Source: an uncultured Slackia sp. (GTDB lineage: Bacteria > Actinomycetota > Coriobacteriia > Coriobacteriales > Eggerthellaceae). From it: a stretch of 64,000 nucleotides of DNA. The stretch covers positions 378,738 to 442,737 of the forward strand of contig NZ_CAKTVX010000001.1 in the NCBI RefSeq assembly GCF_934630525.1, in the 5' to 3' direction. Shown here in pieces: positions 16,424 through 26,300 of the stretch. The position numbers and the translations under genes were made by a program. The notes beneath the pieces were generated by a model. It worked only from the letters and a program-made list of their open reading frames with translations, made no database searches and was not told the origin of the DNA. Within the stretch, counting starts at the first letter, position 1. Each line of letters begins with the position of its first letter.

Positions 16424-17254
16424 TTAATTCTCCTCCATAAAACGACGAGTTGCCGCGCTCGCGACCGACGAGGAGTACCCTTTCGTCATGAGTTTGCGAT
16501 ATGCGGAGGCCCGAATATTTTTGGAACGCGGCGGTTTTCGGCGCAAAAGCGCGAGTGCGCGCTCGACTTCTTGCTCTTCATTAAACTCGCAACCAAACGA
16601 GCAACCAATGAGCCCATCTTCGTCATTGCTGGCGACGCGAAACGGATCGAAGTCACCGAGGGAAAAGAATTCATCGGGCCATCCAGGGATATCGGTTGCG
16701 GAAATTCCAGCCCGATCGAGTTCGTCTTCAATGCCCTTGCGACCGCGGCCTTGGGCGACGCGCGTACGAACAAGCACGGAGCCATAACGCACATCGTCGA
16801 TGAGGCCGCAATCGAGGGCGCGCTGCACGGCGGATTCCGCCACTTGGCGCGAAAACCCATCGTGCACAAGCCGATCGATGAGCTCGCGAGAACCACGCTC
16901 TCGCGCACAGGCAAGGCGAGTGACTTTTTCGAAAGCCTTCGTTTCGTCTTCGGTGCGCTCGGCCATGATTGGCTCGAGGCTCAACGATGCATTCTGCAAA
17001 CGCGAGCGAGCGCGAGACTTCGGCTGGAGCCTACTTTGGTCAAGCGAACCGAAGCGGGCGCTACTCGACTTGCAAGCAATGCAAGCCTCTTGCCCCGCGC
17101 CATCTACGTCACGCGAAGGCATGTCATGGGTGTAAGCTTGAGGTTTTTCCGCCTCTTGCTCTGTGCCGCCAGCGGCGCGGAAAGGCCCGCCATTGGCATG
17201 GGCTTGGGATTTCTTCAAAAGCTCTTCTGCATATTGCTTATCGATATACGGCAT
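16424..17254 (-). CDS. recX: Regulatory protein RecX
   Basis: About 276 residues if it starts at ATG 17254 (MPYIDKQYAEELL). The RecX helical repeats lie in the C-terminal half: FEKVTRLACARERGSREL, then LIDDVRYGSVLVRTRVAQGRG, then SSSVASAATRRFMEEN. RecX binds RecA filaments and damps recombinase activity. Residues 1-110 are an unusual polar, Ser/Arg-rich extension compared with the usual 150-200 aa RecX. The start is uncertain: the ribosome binding site is weak and the frame remains open into the recA end. It follows recA by 67 nt across a hairpin. Confidence 0.88.
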   Translation of the reverse strand: MPYIDKQYAEELLKKSQAHANGGPFRAAGGTEQEAEKPQAYTHDMPSRDVDGAGQEACIACKSSSARFGSLDQSRLQPKSRARSRLQNASLSLEPIMAERTEDETKAFEKVTRLACARERGSRELIDRLVHDGFSRQVAESAVQRALDCGLIDDVRYGSVLVRTRVAQGRGRKGIEDELDRAGISATDIPGWPDEFFSLGDFDPFRVASNDEDGLIGCSFGCEFNEEQEVERALALLRRKPPRSKNIRASAYRKLMTKGYSSSVASAATRRFMEEN

Positions 17255-17282
17255 ATCGGCCCCAATCGCTGCGCTCAAGAAA

Positions 17283-17314
17283 ACGCCCGCTTCGCCATGG
17301 GCAAAAGCGGGCGT
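17283..17314 (-). terminator. Hairpin between recA and recX (attenuator)
   Basis: Arms ACGCCCGCT and AGCGGGCGT (9 bp) enclose a 14-nt loop. On the minus strand the hairpin is followed by TTTTC. It lies 8 bp after the recA stop and before recX, so it probably lets only part of the recA message continue into recX. Confidence 0.75.
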
Positions 17315-17321
17315 AAAAGGC

Positions 17322-18353
17322 TTATTCCTCGGTTTCGCTGAAGGGCTTGACCGTGGGGATCTCGAAATGGTCTCGAACCTTCTGCTCAATTTCGTCGCGA
17401 ACATCGGGATGGGTGCGCAGCATTTCCTTGGCGGCCTCGCGACCCTGGCCCAGGCGATCTTCGCCATAGGTGTACCAAGCGCCGCTCTTTTTCACTACGC
17501 CAGCCTCGACGCCCATATCGATGATGCAGCCCTCGCGAGAGATGCCCTGACCATACATGATGTCGAATTCGGCCTGCCTAAACGGAGGCGCGACCTTATT
17601 CTTCACGACCTTGGCGCGCACGCGGTTACCCACAGCGTCGTTGGTTTTATTCTTGAGCGTTTCGATGCGACGAATATCGATGCGAACGCTCGAGAAGAAC
17701 TTAAGAGCGCGGCCGCCCGTCGTGGTTTCGGGATTGCCGAACATCACACCGATTTTCTCACGGAGCTGATTGATGAAGATGCAGGTAGTATTCGACTTCG
17801 AAAGAGAACCGGCAAGCTTGCGAAGCGCCTGGGACATAAGACGGGCCTGAAGGCCAACGCTCGAGTCGCCAATTTCGCCTTCGATTTCGGCCTTAGGAAC
17901 CAAAGCGGCTACGGAGTCGATGACAATGCAGTCGATAGCGTTGGAGCGAACGAGCATGTCACAGATTTCCAAGCCTTGCTCGCCCGTATCGGGCTGCGAG
18001 ATGAGCACCTCGTCGATATCGACGCCCAAACGCGCGGCGTACGTTGGATCGAGGGCATGTTCCGCGTCGATGAATGCCACAACGCCGCCAAGAGCTTGTG
18101 CCTCGGCGAGAATTTGCAATGCGAGCGTCGTTTTACCGCTGGACTCAGGACCGTAAATTTCAACAATACGGCCGCGCGGAACGCCGCCAATGCCGAGCGC
18201 CGCATCGAGCGGCAAAGCGCCCGTAGGAATAGCGGCAACCTCAAGGTGTTCGGCATTGTTGCCGAGTTTCATGATGGCGCCCTTGCCGAACTTCTTCTCG
18301 ATTCGCTCAGTCGTGAGCTCGAGCATTTTATCTTTGTTTTGAGTCTGAGCCAT
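17322..18353 (-). CDS. recA: Recombinase RecA
   Basis: 343 residues, full length. RecA forms filaments on single-stranded DNA, drives strand exchange and triggers LexA cleavage. Walker A is GPESSGKT (68-75). Walker B and the L1/L2 loops are visible (CIVIDSVAALVPKAEIEGEI; QALRKLAGSL; INQLREKIGVMFGNPETTTG). The C-terminus is acidic, as usual (KPFSETEE). A ribosome binding site GGAGATG lies close before the ATG. Its promoter holds an SOS box. It is followed by recX. Confidence 0.98.
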   Translation of the reverse strand: MAQTQNKDKMLELTTERIEKKFGKGAIMKLGNNAEHLEVAAIPTGALPLDAALGIGGVPRGRIVEIYGPESSGKTTLALQILAEAQALGGVVAFIDAEHALDPTYAARLGVDIDEVLISQPDTGEQGLEICDMLVRSNAIDCIVIDSVAALVPKAEIEGEIGDSSVGLQARLMSQALRKLAGSLSKSNTTCIFINQLREKIGVMFGNPETTTGGRALKFFSSVRIDIRRIETLKNKTNDAVGNRVRAKVVKNKVAPPFRQAEFDIMYGQGISREGCIIDMGVEAGVVKKSGAWYTYGEDRLGQGREAAKEMLRTHPDVRDEIEQKVRDHFEIPTVKPFSETEE

Positions 18354-18397
18354 TACATCTCCTTGCCGCCGGCAGAGCCGGTTTATGTACCGCGCTC

Positions 18398-18426
18398 ATT
18401 ATTACGAACAGATGTTCTTACGTCAA
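18398..18426 (-). promoter_or_regulatory. recA promoter with LexA box
   Basis: On the minus strand, -35 TTGACG (18426-18421) and -10 TAATAAT (18404-18398) flank the site AGAACATCTGTTCG (18418-18405), which contains the perfect GAAC-N4-GTTC core. The layout matches that of lexA: the operator fills the promoter spacer. Confidence 0.85.
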
Positions 18427-18526
18427 GTGCGACGCGAAAATAATTCGCATCGTTGCGAAAGAAATCGTTGAACGAATTCAAGCACGCAAACCTTGCCGGA
18501 ATCTTGCCCGGATGCCGCATTTTTAA

Positions 18527-18542
18527 AGGCGAACTATCGCCT
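18527..18542 (-). terminator. Weak hairpin after pgsA-cinA
   Basis: AGGCGA-ACTA-TCGCCT lies ~100 bp beyond the stop of the fusion gene and upstream of the recA promoter. On the minus strand it is followed by TTTAAAAATG, a poor T-run, so it is only a candidate terminator. Confidence 0.35.
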
Positions 18543-18640
18543 ATTTCTATCGGTTTCCCTTGAAGATTCCTATGCGTTTCCCTCAGTTTCCTCGCAGAAT
18601 GCCCTCTAAAATGCCGCGTTTTCCCCGCGACAACAAGGCA

Positions 18641-19855
18641 CTACAGCGCTTCGAGAAGCATTTCAAGTGCGGCCTGGGTCGCTTGCGCGCGCACGTTTTC
18701 GCGATTGCCCTTGAAATGGAATTCCTTCGCGAATGCGTTACCGTTGGAAGAGATGCCAATCCATACCGTGCCCACCGGCTTCCCGGGCTCCTCGCCACCA
18801 GGGCCCGCAATGCCCGTAACGGAGCACGCCACATCCGCGCCGAGCTCAGATGCCGCACCGCGCGCCATAGCTACGGCAACGTCTTCACACACGGCGCTGC
18901 CATCGATGAACGCAGTTTCAGGAACGTCGAGGCTCTTCATTTTCACGTCATTGACATAGCTCACCACGCCGCCGCGCACCACGGCCGAAGAACCCGGCAC
19001 CTCGGTGAGCGATGCGGCGATAAGGCCGCCCGTGCAACTTTCGGCCGTTGCGACCGTCGCCTTCGCAGCGAGCGCCTTTTGCACGACAGCGCGTGCCGCT
19101 TCAACGCGAATCTCGCTGTCAAAATCGACTTCGGACTGCGCCGCAATATCGTCATTGTTGATGACGCGCGCGCGACCGCCCTTAGGCTTGAAACCAATGA
19201 GGTGGCGAGCCTTCCAAATGTAATCGGCCATAGAGATGATCGTGAGCACGAGGGCGGCCGCCATGACAAGCCAGCTCAGGATATAGAGCGTGACATTGAG
19301 CTCATGCGAAAGCATGCCCGTGATCGCGGGGCTTTCCTTCACGACGAACAGCACGATGGCGATCATTTGGAATACCGTCTTGAACTTGCCATACCACGAG
19401 GCGGCAATGACTTCGCCCTTGCTCGCGGCGACCATGCGCACGCCGCTTACGATGAATTCGCGGGCGACGATAATGAGCACGGGCCAACTCGGTAGCGACC
19501 CAAGTTCAATGAGCACGAGCAGCGCTGCAACGACGAGCACCTTGTCGGCCAAAGGATCCATGAATTTGCCGAAGTCGGTAACCTCGCCGCGAGAACGAGC
19601 GAGGTAGCCATCGAGCCAGTCGGTGCACGAGATCACGACGAAGATGATCGCGGCGATCCACGCCTTCCAGGGGTTGAGGAACGCAAGCCCAAAAGCGTCG
19701 GGCCATGGGCTAATAAGCGCCACGACAAAGACAGGTACCAGGCAAATGCGAATCATGGTGACGACATTCGCAGGGGTAAGAATCTTATCGACCGTGCCCT
19801 GACCCGCCGGCGTCGGCTTGCCAGAAGCGTAGGATTCTTTCGAATCAGGAGCCAT
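18641..19855 (-). CDS. Fused phosphatidylglycerophosphate synthase and CinA/PncC amidase
   Basis: About 404 residues joining two enzymes that are normally neighbours. Residues ~15-225 are a PgsA-type CDP-alcohol phosphotransferase with several membrane segments and the motif D-G-x2-A-R-x8-G-x3-D-x3-D seen in WLDGYLARSRGEV and GKFMDPLADK. Residues ~245-404 are a CinA C-terminal nicotinamide-nucleotide amidase domain (TAESCTGGLIAAS, VTGIAGPGG, GTVWIGI). One membrane protein would make phosphatidylglycerophosphate and recycle deamidated NMN on the cytoplasmic face. The join is continuous, with no stop or frame change. ATG 19855 overlaps the rimO stop by 11 nt; ATG 19864 is also possible. Confidence 0.93.
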   Translation of the reverse strand: MAPDSKESYASGKPTPAGQGTVDKILTPANVVTMIRICLVPVFVVALISPWPDAFGLAFLNPWKAWIAAIIFVVISCTDWLDGYLARSRGEVTDFGKFMDPLADKVLVVAALLVLIELGSLPSWPVLIIVAREFIVSGVRMVAASKGEVIAASWYGKFKTVFQMIAIVLFVVKESPAITGMLSHELNVTLYILSWLVMAAALVLTIISMADYIWKARHLIGFKPKGGRARVINNDDIAAQSEVDFDSEIRVEAARAVVQKALAAKATVATAESCTGGLIAASLTEVPGSSAVVRGGVVSYVNDVKMKSLDVPETAFIDGSAVCEDVAVAMARGAASELGADVACSVTGIAGPGGEEPGKPVGTVWIGISSNGNAFAKEFHFKGNRENVRAQATQAALEMLLEAL

Positions 19856-21185
19856 GAACGACATCGCCTTCCATCTCGTACACAAGCGTATCGGTTATAC
19901 GAACGCGCACAATGTCGCCGACTTCGCCTTCCTCCAAATACACCACGCCATCAACCTCGGGCGCCTGGCACATCGCACGACCGTAGAGCTGGCCGTCTTC
20001 CTCGCGTCCAAGCACGAGCACGTCCATTTCCTGGCCAATGCGCGCCGAGACGTGGGCTTCGCCAATCGCGTCCGAAATGTCGCGCAGGCTTTGAGCGCGC
20101 TCGATTTTGATGGCCTCATCGATTTGGCCATCCATTTCGGCGGCTCGGGTGCCCTCTTCTTGCGAATACGGAAAAACGCCGACGTAATCGAACTCGACCT
20201 CTTCGAGGAAGTTCTGAAGCACGTCGAAATCAACATCGGTCTCGCCCGGGAAGCCAGCGATGAGCGTGGTGCGCAACGTAATGCCCGGAACACGCTCGCG
20301 AATGCGCGCAACGAGCTCACGATGAGAGTTCTCGTCGCCACGACGGTTCATCGCACGAAGCACCGGCTTGCTCGCGTGCTGAAGCGGCATGTCGAGATAC
20401 TTGCAGACGTTCGGCTTCGATGCGATAACGTCGAGCAACTCGTCGCTTACGCCCTGAGGCTCAATGTACATAAGGCGGAACCACGTTTGGGGGAACTCGT
20501 CGGCAAGCGTTGCAAGAAGCGCGGCGGTGTTGGAGGGCTCGGCGAAATCTTCGCCCCAGCGGCCCGTGTCTTGCGCGATGAGCGTAATTTCGCGCACGCC
20601 CGCCTCAACGCGTTCGGCGACCGAAGCGCGAACGGTCTCGAGCGGGAAGCTGTGGTAGCGCCCACGAATATACGGAATAGCGCAGAACGAGCAGAAGCGA
20701 TCGCAGCCGTCTGAGATTTTTACATACGACGCGGGGGACGCCGCCCATGGCGATTGGGCATCGGCAGACGTCGACGCGCGAGGCGCCGCATCGCCCAGCA
20801 CGCCCGCAAGCACCTCGACGATGTCGTCTTCCTTGCTGCACGGCACGAACGCCTGCGCCTCGCCAAGTTCGCTCGCCAAATCGTCGCCGTATCGCGCAGG
20901 CATGCAGCCTGCCACGACGAGCTTCGCGGACCCTTCGATGAAATTCGGCAGGTCGCATACCTCGAAAATAGCCTCGAGGCTCTCTTCGGTTGCGGCCTGA
21001 ATGAACGAGCACGTGTTCACGACCACGACATCGGCCGTGGACGCGTCATCGCATACCTCATAGCCGGCCGCGGTCAGTCGTTTCGTCATTTCGGCGGTGT
21101 CAACTTCGTTTTTGGCGCAGCCAAGCGTCACGAAACACACGCGCGGCGCGCCCTGAGCCAAAACATTCACGTCAATGTTAGACAT
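19845..21185 (-). CDS. rimO: Ribosomal protein uS12 methylthiotransferase RimO
   Basis: 446 residues, radical-SAM methylthiotransferase that modifies Asp in the S12 loop. The N-terminal cluster cysteines include Cys23 (LGCAKNEVDT), Cys59 (NTCSF) and Cys94 (VAGCM). The radical-SAM motif is CDRFCSFC (161-168) followed by AIPYIRGR. The C-terminal TRAM domain ends near VRITDTLVYEMEGD. LGCAKNxVD distinguishes it from MiaB. AAAGGG lies 7 nt before the ATG. It is coupled to the pgsA-cinA fusion by overlapping ends. Confidence 0.96.
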   Translation of the reverse strand: MSNIDVNVLAQGAPRVCFVTLGCAKNEVDTAEMTKRLTAAGYEVCDDASTADVVVVNTCSFIQAATEESLEAIFEVCDLPNFIEGSAKLVVAGCMPARYGDDLASELGEAQAFVPCSKEDDIVEVLAGVLGDAAPRASTSADAQSPWAASPASYVKISDGCDRFCSFCAIPYIRGRYHSFPLETVRASVAERVEAGVREITLIAQDTGRWGEDFAEPSNTAALLATLADEFPQTWFRLMYIEPQGVSDELLDVIASKPNVCKYLDMPLQHASKPVLRAMNRRGDENSHRELVARIRERVPGITLRTTLIAGFPGETDVDFDVLQNFLEEVEFDYVGVFPYSQEEGTRAAEMDGQIDEAIKIERAQSLRDISDAIGEAHVSARIGQEMDVLVLGREEDGQLYGRAMCQAPEVDGVVYLEEGEVGDIVRVRITDTLVYEMEGDVVHGS

Positions 21186-21202
21186 GCATATACCCTTTTG
21201 CG

Positions 21203-21700
21203 TTATCGATAGTTCACATACTGCAGAGGCTGGCCGTAATCTTGGCCCTTCAAAAAGGCAATCACCTCTTGCAGAGTGTCACGCGAAGCCGAGGAAACGC
21301 GCAGCTTATCGCCCTCGATGGTGACCTTGCACTTGAGTTTCGTGCCTCGAATGTCCTTCGAGATTTTGCTCGCGGTTTCCTTGTCGATGCCTTCGATGAT
21401 CTCGGCGGTGCGACGAACGCTCTGACCTGCGGCGGGCACGATGTCGCCCCATTTCACAGCGGAAAGGTCGACGCCGCGCTTGATGAGCTTGCTGCCAATG
21501 ACGTCGATAACCTGCTTGGCGACGAATTCCGCGGGAGCGGCGACAGTCAATTTGCGGCCGCCCTTGTCGAGGGTGATTTCCGCACCGGAATCTTTCAGGT
21601 CGTAGCGCTGTGCGATTTCTCGTTTCGCCTGGCCATACGCATTATCGACTTCTTGCATGTCGACGGTGGAAACAACGTCGAAGCTGGATTCTTTTGCCAT
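21203..21700 (-). CDS. yajQ: YajQ-family nucleotide-binding protein
   Basis: 165 residues, the full length of the family (UPF0234). The start MAKESSFDVVSTVDMQEVDN and the middle region AKREIAQRYDLKDSGAEI are diagnostic. The fold is two ferredoxin-like domains, and members bind nucleotides including cyclic di-GMP in some species. The cellular role is unsettled. AAAGGGAAACC precedes the ATG. It lies between rodZ and rimO, 17 nt from the latter, probably in one transcript. Confidence 0.95.
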   Translation of the reverse strand: MAKESSFDVVSTVDMQEVDNAYGQAKREIAQRYDLKDSGAEITLDKGGRKLTVAAPAEFVAKQVIDVIGSKLIKRGVDLSAVKWGDIVPAAGQSVRRTAEIIEGIDKETASKISKDIRGTKLKCKVTIEGDKLRVSSASRDTLQEVIAFLKGQDYGQPLQYVNYR

Positions 21701-21733
21701 GGTTTCCCTTTCTAAGAAAACAAGAGGTACGTG

Positions 21734-23305
21734 TTAGCCTTCAGTGGAGTTGGAAGTAGAGGCGCTGCTAGATGCGCCAGTCGTCGAGGAAGACGCGCTG
21801 CTCGCCGACGAGGCCGCGTCAGGATGGGCCTCGTTCCACGCCGCGAGAATGTCGCTGAAGTTCACCTCGTAGCGCAAAATGCCATTCGTGACATACTGCG
21901 ACAAATCGACCGCTTGGCCATCGACCGTTACGGTAAGGCCATCGTACGGGCTCGCGACAATCGTGAGCGAGTCGGTTACGTCGTAGCTGTCAGACGCGCC
22001 GCCCGACAGGTTTTCGGCGACCAGGCAAGCATTGCCTTCGTAGATTTCGACATACGGCGTCTCGCCCTTCGCGACCGAATACGCAACAACAGCCTTTGTG
22101 GGAGCAGTTTCGGTCTTTTTGGTCGTCGTCTCCTTAGCCGTTTGCGAATCGGAGCTTTCAGAATCGGAAGACGAATTCGACGAAGAGCTCGATGGCGAAG
22201 ATTCAGGAAGCCCCGTGATGTTCATCGGCGTGCTTTGCTGGGCGCTCGACGTTGCTTTCGAGCCAACGCCATTCGCCAAGAAAGCGATAACAACGACGAG
22301 CAGCAAGATGATGATGCCGGCAATGAGGAACGGAAGCTTTTCGCCTATGCCCGATTTGTTTGTCCCAAGATTGCGTGGGGCGGCATACACGCTGATTGAG
22401 TGTTCTTCGGGAAGCGCCGAACGCCTCGATTGGCGCGGCATGTAGGTTTCTTTTTCTTCATCCTCGGAACGGCGCAGCCTGCGCGTAGAGCCTGCGGCCG
22501 CCGGATTCGAACGACGAGAAGAAGGACGCGCAGGAGCATCGTCAAGGCGACGCGTGCGCTCAGGGCTATCGCCCGCCGCCTGTTGACGCGTGTGGTTATA
22601 GAGGCCCTGGCCATACGCATTGTATGAACCAACATGCACCGCTCCCGCGCGGCGGCTATGCGAAGTCGAGGGCGGACGTTGCGCAATGGCGCGTTCGGCC
22701 GAGGACAGTTCACGGGATTCGGCTGCGCCACGATCGATATCGTCGAACAGGCCCGTATCAAACGACGAGCCGCCGAACGAACGCGACTGGGAGGGGCGCG
22801 ACGGCGAGCCGGTCGCACGAGAAGACTTGTTCGAACGCTGGGAATCGAGTCCCAGGCGACGTGCGCGGTTTCGCGAGCTTTCCGCTTCAATCGCCGCATA
22901 ATCGTTGGGAAGCGCGTCATCGCGCGACACGCGATCCGCCGCTGCGGCGCGCGCCTGCGAACGCTCGTCGGCATGAATTTCTTCACGCAAACCATGATGG
23001 CGCCTGCCCGAAGGCATGTCGAAACCAGTCGGGCGAATATTCTTACGAGCTCGCTCGACTTGGTCTTGATATTGCTGCGACAAATAGGCATCGACGAGAT
23101 TCGTGGGATTGAGGCCCAGATACCGCGCATATGCGTTGATCATATTGCGCGAATAGCCGCGCGGGGGCATGTTGGACAAGTCCCCCGCCTCAATAGACTC
23201 CAAAATATCGGGGCGAATGCGCAGCTTGCGGGCGACGGACATCAAATCTTCGCCCGAACGCTCGCGCGCTTCACGCAGAATATTGCCGAAATTCGATTCG
23301 TTCAC
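21734..23305 (-). CDS. rodZ: RodZ-like cell-shape protein
   Basis: 523 residues, starting at GTG with AGGAG 5 nt upstream. Residues 1-75 are the RodZ helix-turn-helix (GNILREARERSGEDLMSVA, then RPDILESIEAGDLSNMPPRG, then YARYLGLN). A long Arg/Ser-rich low-complexity cytoplasmic linker (100-330) follows. One membrane segment (FLIAGIIILLLVVVIAFLA) lies near 330-350. A Ser-rich external linker and a DUF4115 beta domain come last (VDGQAVDLSQYVTNGILRYE). RodZ links MreB to the wall-growth machinery. The linker is much longer than in E. coli. It is followed by yajQ and preceded by ftsK, 8 nt away. Confidence 0.92.
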   Translation of the reverse strand: MNESNFGNILREARERSGEDLMSVARKLRIRPDILESIEAGDLSNMPPRGYSRNMINAYARYLGLNPTNLVDAYLSQQYQDQVERARKNIRPTGFDMPSGRRHHGLREEIHADERSQARAAAADRVSRDDALPNDYAAIEAESSRNRARRLGLDSQRSNKSSRATGSPSRPSQSRSFGGSSFDTGLFDDIDRGAAESRELSSAERAIAQRPPSTSHSRRAGAVHVGSYNAYGQGLYNHTRQQAAGDSPERTRRLDDAPARPSSRRSNPAAAGSTRRLRRSEDEEKETYMPRQSRRSALPEEHSISVYAAPRNLGTNKSGIGEKLPFLIAGIIILLLVVVIAFLANGVGSKATSSAQQSTPMNITGLPESSPSSSSSNSSSDSESSDSQTAKETTTKKTETAPTKAVVAYSVAKGETPYVEIYEGNACLVAENLSGGASDSYDVTDSLTIVASPYDGLTVTVDGQAVDLSQYVTNGILRYEVNFSDILAAWNEAHPDAASSASSASSSTTGASSSASTSNSTEG

Positions 23306-23313
23306 TCTTACTC

Positions 23314-26300
23314 CTAGAATCCATCTTCCGCGGCGTCGCGCGCCTCAAAAGCCTTCAAAGATTCAAGTTCCATTTCATCGACAAGCACGTCGCGGGGCTT
23401 GCTGCCGTTCGGCGGGCCCACAACGCCTTTCTCTTCTAGCATATCCATGATGCGCCCTGCGCGGGAATACCCTACGCTCAATTTGCGCTGAATGTTCGAA
23501 GTAGAACCGAGACCGCTCGCCACGACGATGTCGGCGGCGTCCCACAAAAGCGGGTCGTCGGCACTCGAAGAGCCGCCAGAGCCGTCGGGCATCGACGAGC
23601 CCAGGCTGATCACGTTCGTTTGAAGAATCTCGCTGTGGTATTCAGGCTCGCCTTGCGACTTCAAGTGGCTCACCACGGCTTCGATTTCCTCTTCGGAAAC
23701 GAAGCAGCCCTGCAAACGCTGGGGTTTTGGCCATTCTGGCTTGCTGAACAGCATGTCGCCCAATCCGATGAGGTTTTCGGCGCCGGGGGTGTCGAGAATA
23801 ACGCGAGAGTCAATGCCCGAAGCGACGTTGAACGCGATACGGTTCGTGATGTTCGCCTTGATAAGGCCCGTTACGACGTTGGTCGACGGACGCTGCGTGG
23901 CGACGATCATGTGAATGCCAGCCGCACGGGCGAGCTGTGCAATTCGGCTAATGGAAAGTTCGACCTCTTTGCCAACGTTCATCATGAGGTCGGCAAGCTC
24001 GTCGATGATGATGACGATATACGGCATCTTTTTCGGCCACTCGTCTTCGGGTTTCTCCTCGTCATCGAGCTGTCCGCTTTCAACCTTCTTGTTGTATTGC
24101 GAAATATTGCGCACGCCGGCCTTCGACATGACCTTCAGGCGGCGCTCCATTTCAGCGACGCCCCATGACAGAGCGCTCGCCGCCTCCTTGTTTTCGGTAA
24201 CGACGGGCACGTACAAATGGGGAATGCCGTTGTACGGGGTGAATTCGACGCGCTTCGGGTCGATCATGATGAAACGAACTTCATCGGGCGTGGCGCGCAT
24301 AAGAATGGACATGATCATCGCATTGATTGCGACCGACTTGCCCGAACCCGTGGTGCCGCCGATAAGCAGGTGCGGCATTTTCGCAAGATCGACGACGATC
24401 GAATGACCCTCGACATCTTTGCCAATAGCCATTTCAAGCGGCGCGCCATGGGCGTCTTTAAGCACGTCGCCCAAAAGCACGTTCTGGCGCGTGCGATTCG
24501 GCACTTCGATGCCCACATGGTTCGTGCCGGGAATGGGCGCGAAAATGCGCACGCCGGGCGCCGCAAGCGCCAAAGCGATGTCGTCGGTCAGGCTCATAAT
24601 GCGGCTTACGCGCACGCCTGAGGGCAAATCGACCTTGAACAGCGTGACCGTGGGACCAGCAACCCAGCCAACGACCTGCGCCATGATGCTGAAATCTTCG
24701 AGCGTATTTTGCAGTTCTGCGGCGAGCGTACGAAGCTCAGCCTCGTCGGCTTCGGTAGCAACTTCAGTATGGTGAATGAGGCCAAACGCCGGTAAGGTGA
24801 AATCACCGCGCGTCTCCCCTTCTTTATTGAATGCGGAATTATCGATCTTCTTGGCCTTGGCCGAGGCCGCTGCACGTGTTTTCGACACATCGGACGCAGC
24901 GGAAACATCGCTCAAGCGACGCGTCATCGGCTTTTCGGCAGCACTCACGTTCGAATCGGCCTGCGAAGCGTTGTCGGCCGCTTCAGCATCGTCTTCCCAA
25001 GGAAGCGGTTCACGTTTCGATTTCAGCAAGCGCGTTTGAGCAGAAGAATCAGATGCATTGCCTTTGACCTGCTTTTTCTTTTGGGAAAACGCCGGCTTCG
25101 CGCCAAGAAGCTGGGTGACGGCTTCGTCCTCGATGTCACCAAAGGCATTGCGAGCGCTCTCGACCGCGTGCGCTCCGCCCACGCCCGCGACGGCGGCAGC
25201 AGCCCCCACCACGGCGCTCGAAGCGGCGCTTGCACCATCTTCGGCGGCGCCAAAAGCATATTCAGCTGGCCAATAGGTATCGACCGTTGGGGCGGGAACC
25301 TGGCCAGGACGACGGCCTTCGAGCAATTGCGTCGAGAGCGACTCGGATGCACGGCGAGGGCGCGAAAGGTCGCGAGGAACGTGCACGGGCTCGGCACGAC
25401 GAATGCGTGCTGGCGGCACTTCTCGTTGGACCTCTTGCGCAGCCTTCGCCGCAGCGGCAGCTTCACGCTCCTTTTTCGTCATGCCAAAGCCGGCAAGCAA
25501 ACCGCGCTCTTCGCGACGAGGGGCGCCCGGTTTGGGAGACTCGACCTGAGCCTGAGGACGATCTTCGTCAAGCGCAGCATAGGGATTATCGTCCGCATCG
25601 ACCGCTTCATAAGGAATGCCAGGAAGTTCGTCATCTTCCGTATCGCGTGCGGCACGCAGGCGAGCATTGAATTGCGAGCCCTTCTCGCGAAGCGACTCGA
25701 ATGCGCCCGTAAGCGAAAAGCCAATGATGACAGCTCCGGCAAGCGCGACACCAAGGAGGAGCACGATGCTCACGGCTTCGCCGAACAGCTGCAGAAGCGC
25801 CCATGCAATGCCAGAGCCAACGTAACCACCGCGCGAAGCAAGCACGTTCGCGTCGAAAAGCACCGCGCCGTTAGTTGAGGCACCGGGCGTAAGAAGCGAG
25901 AGGGCCGACATGAACGCGAAGAAGAGCATCGCAAGGCCCACGCCCAAGCGAAGAGGCAAATCGGCGCGATCGACGCGCACAATGAGGCTCGCGCCCACGA
26001 TAACCAAAATGAATGGCAGCACATACGCGCCAATTCCGAGCGAAAGATGCAACGCGCTCGAAAGAGCGCTCGTCAGAAAGCCGGACGGCTGCAAGACAAC
26101 GGCCAGGAAGAGCACCACGGCGACCACGGCGACAATAACGCCAGCGATGTCGCGCTTGGTGCGATCGTCGAAAATGCGCGGCTCGCGATCGAACTCCTCA
26201 AAGGAGGCTTCCTCTTCGGCAGCGCGGACGCGCGCCCTGCTGCGAGACGGAGCGTCTTTAAGCGCGAGGCGCTCTTCGGCGTCGTTTTTTCCTTTTTTCC

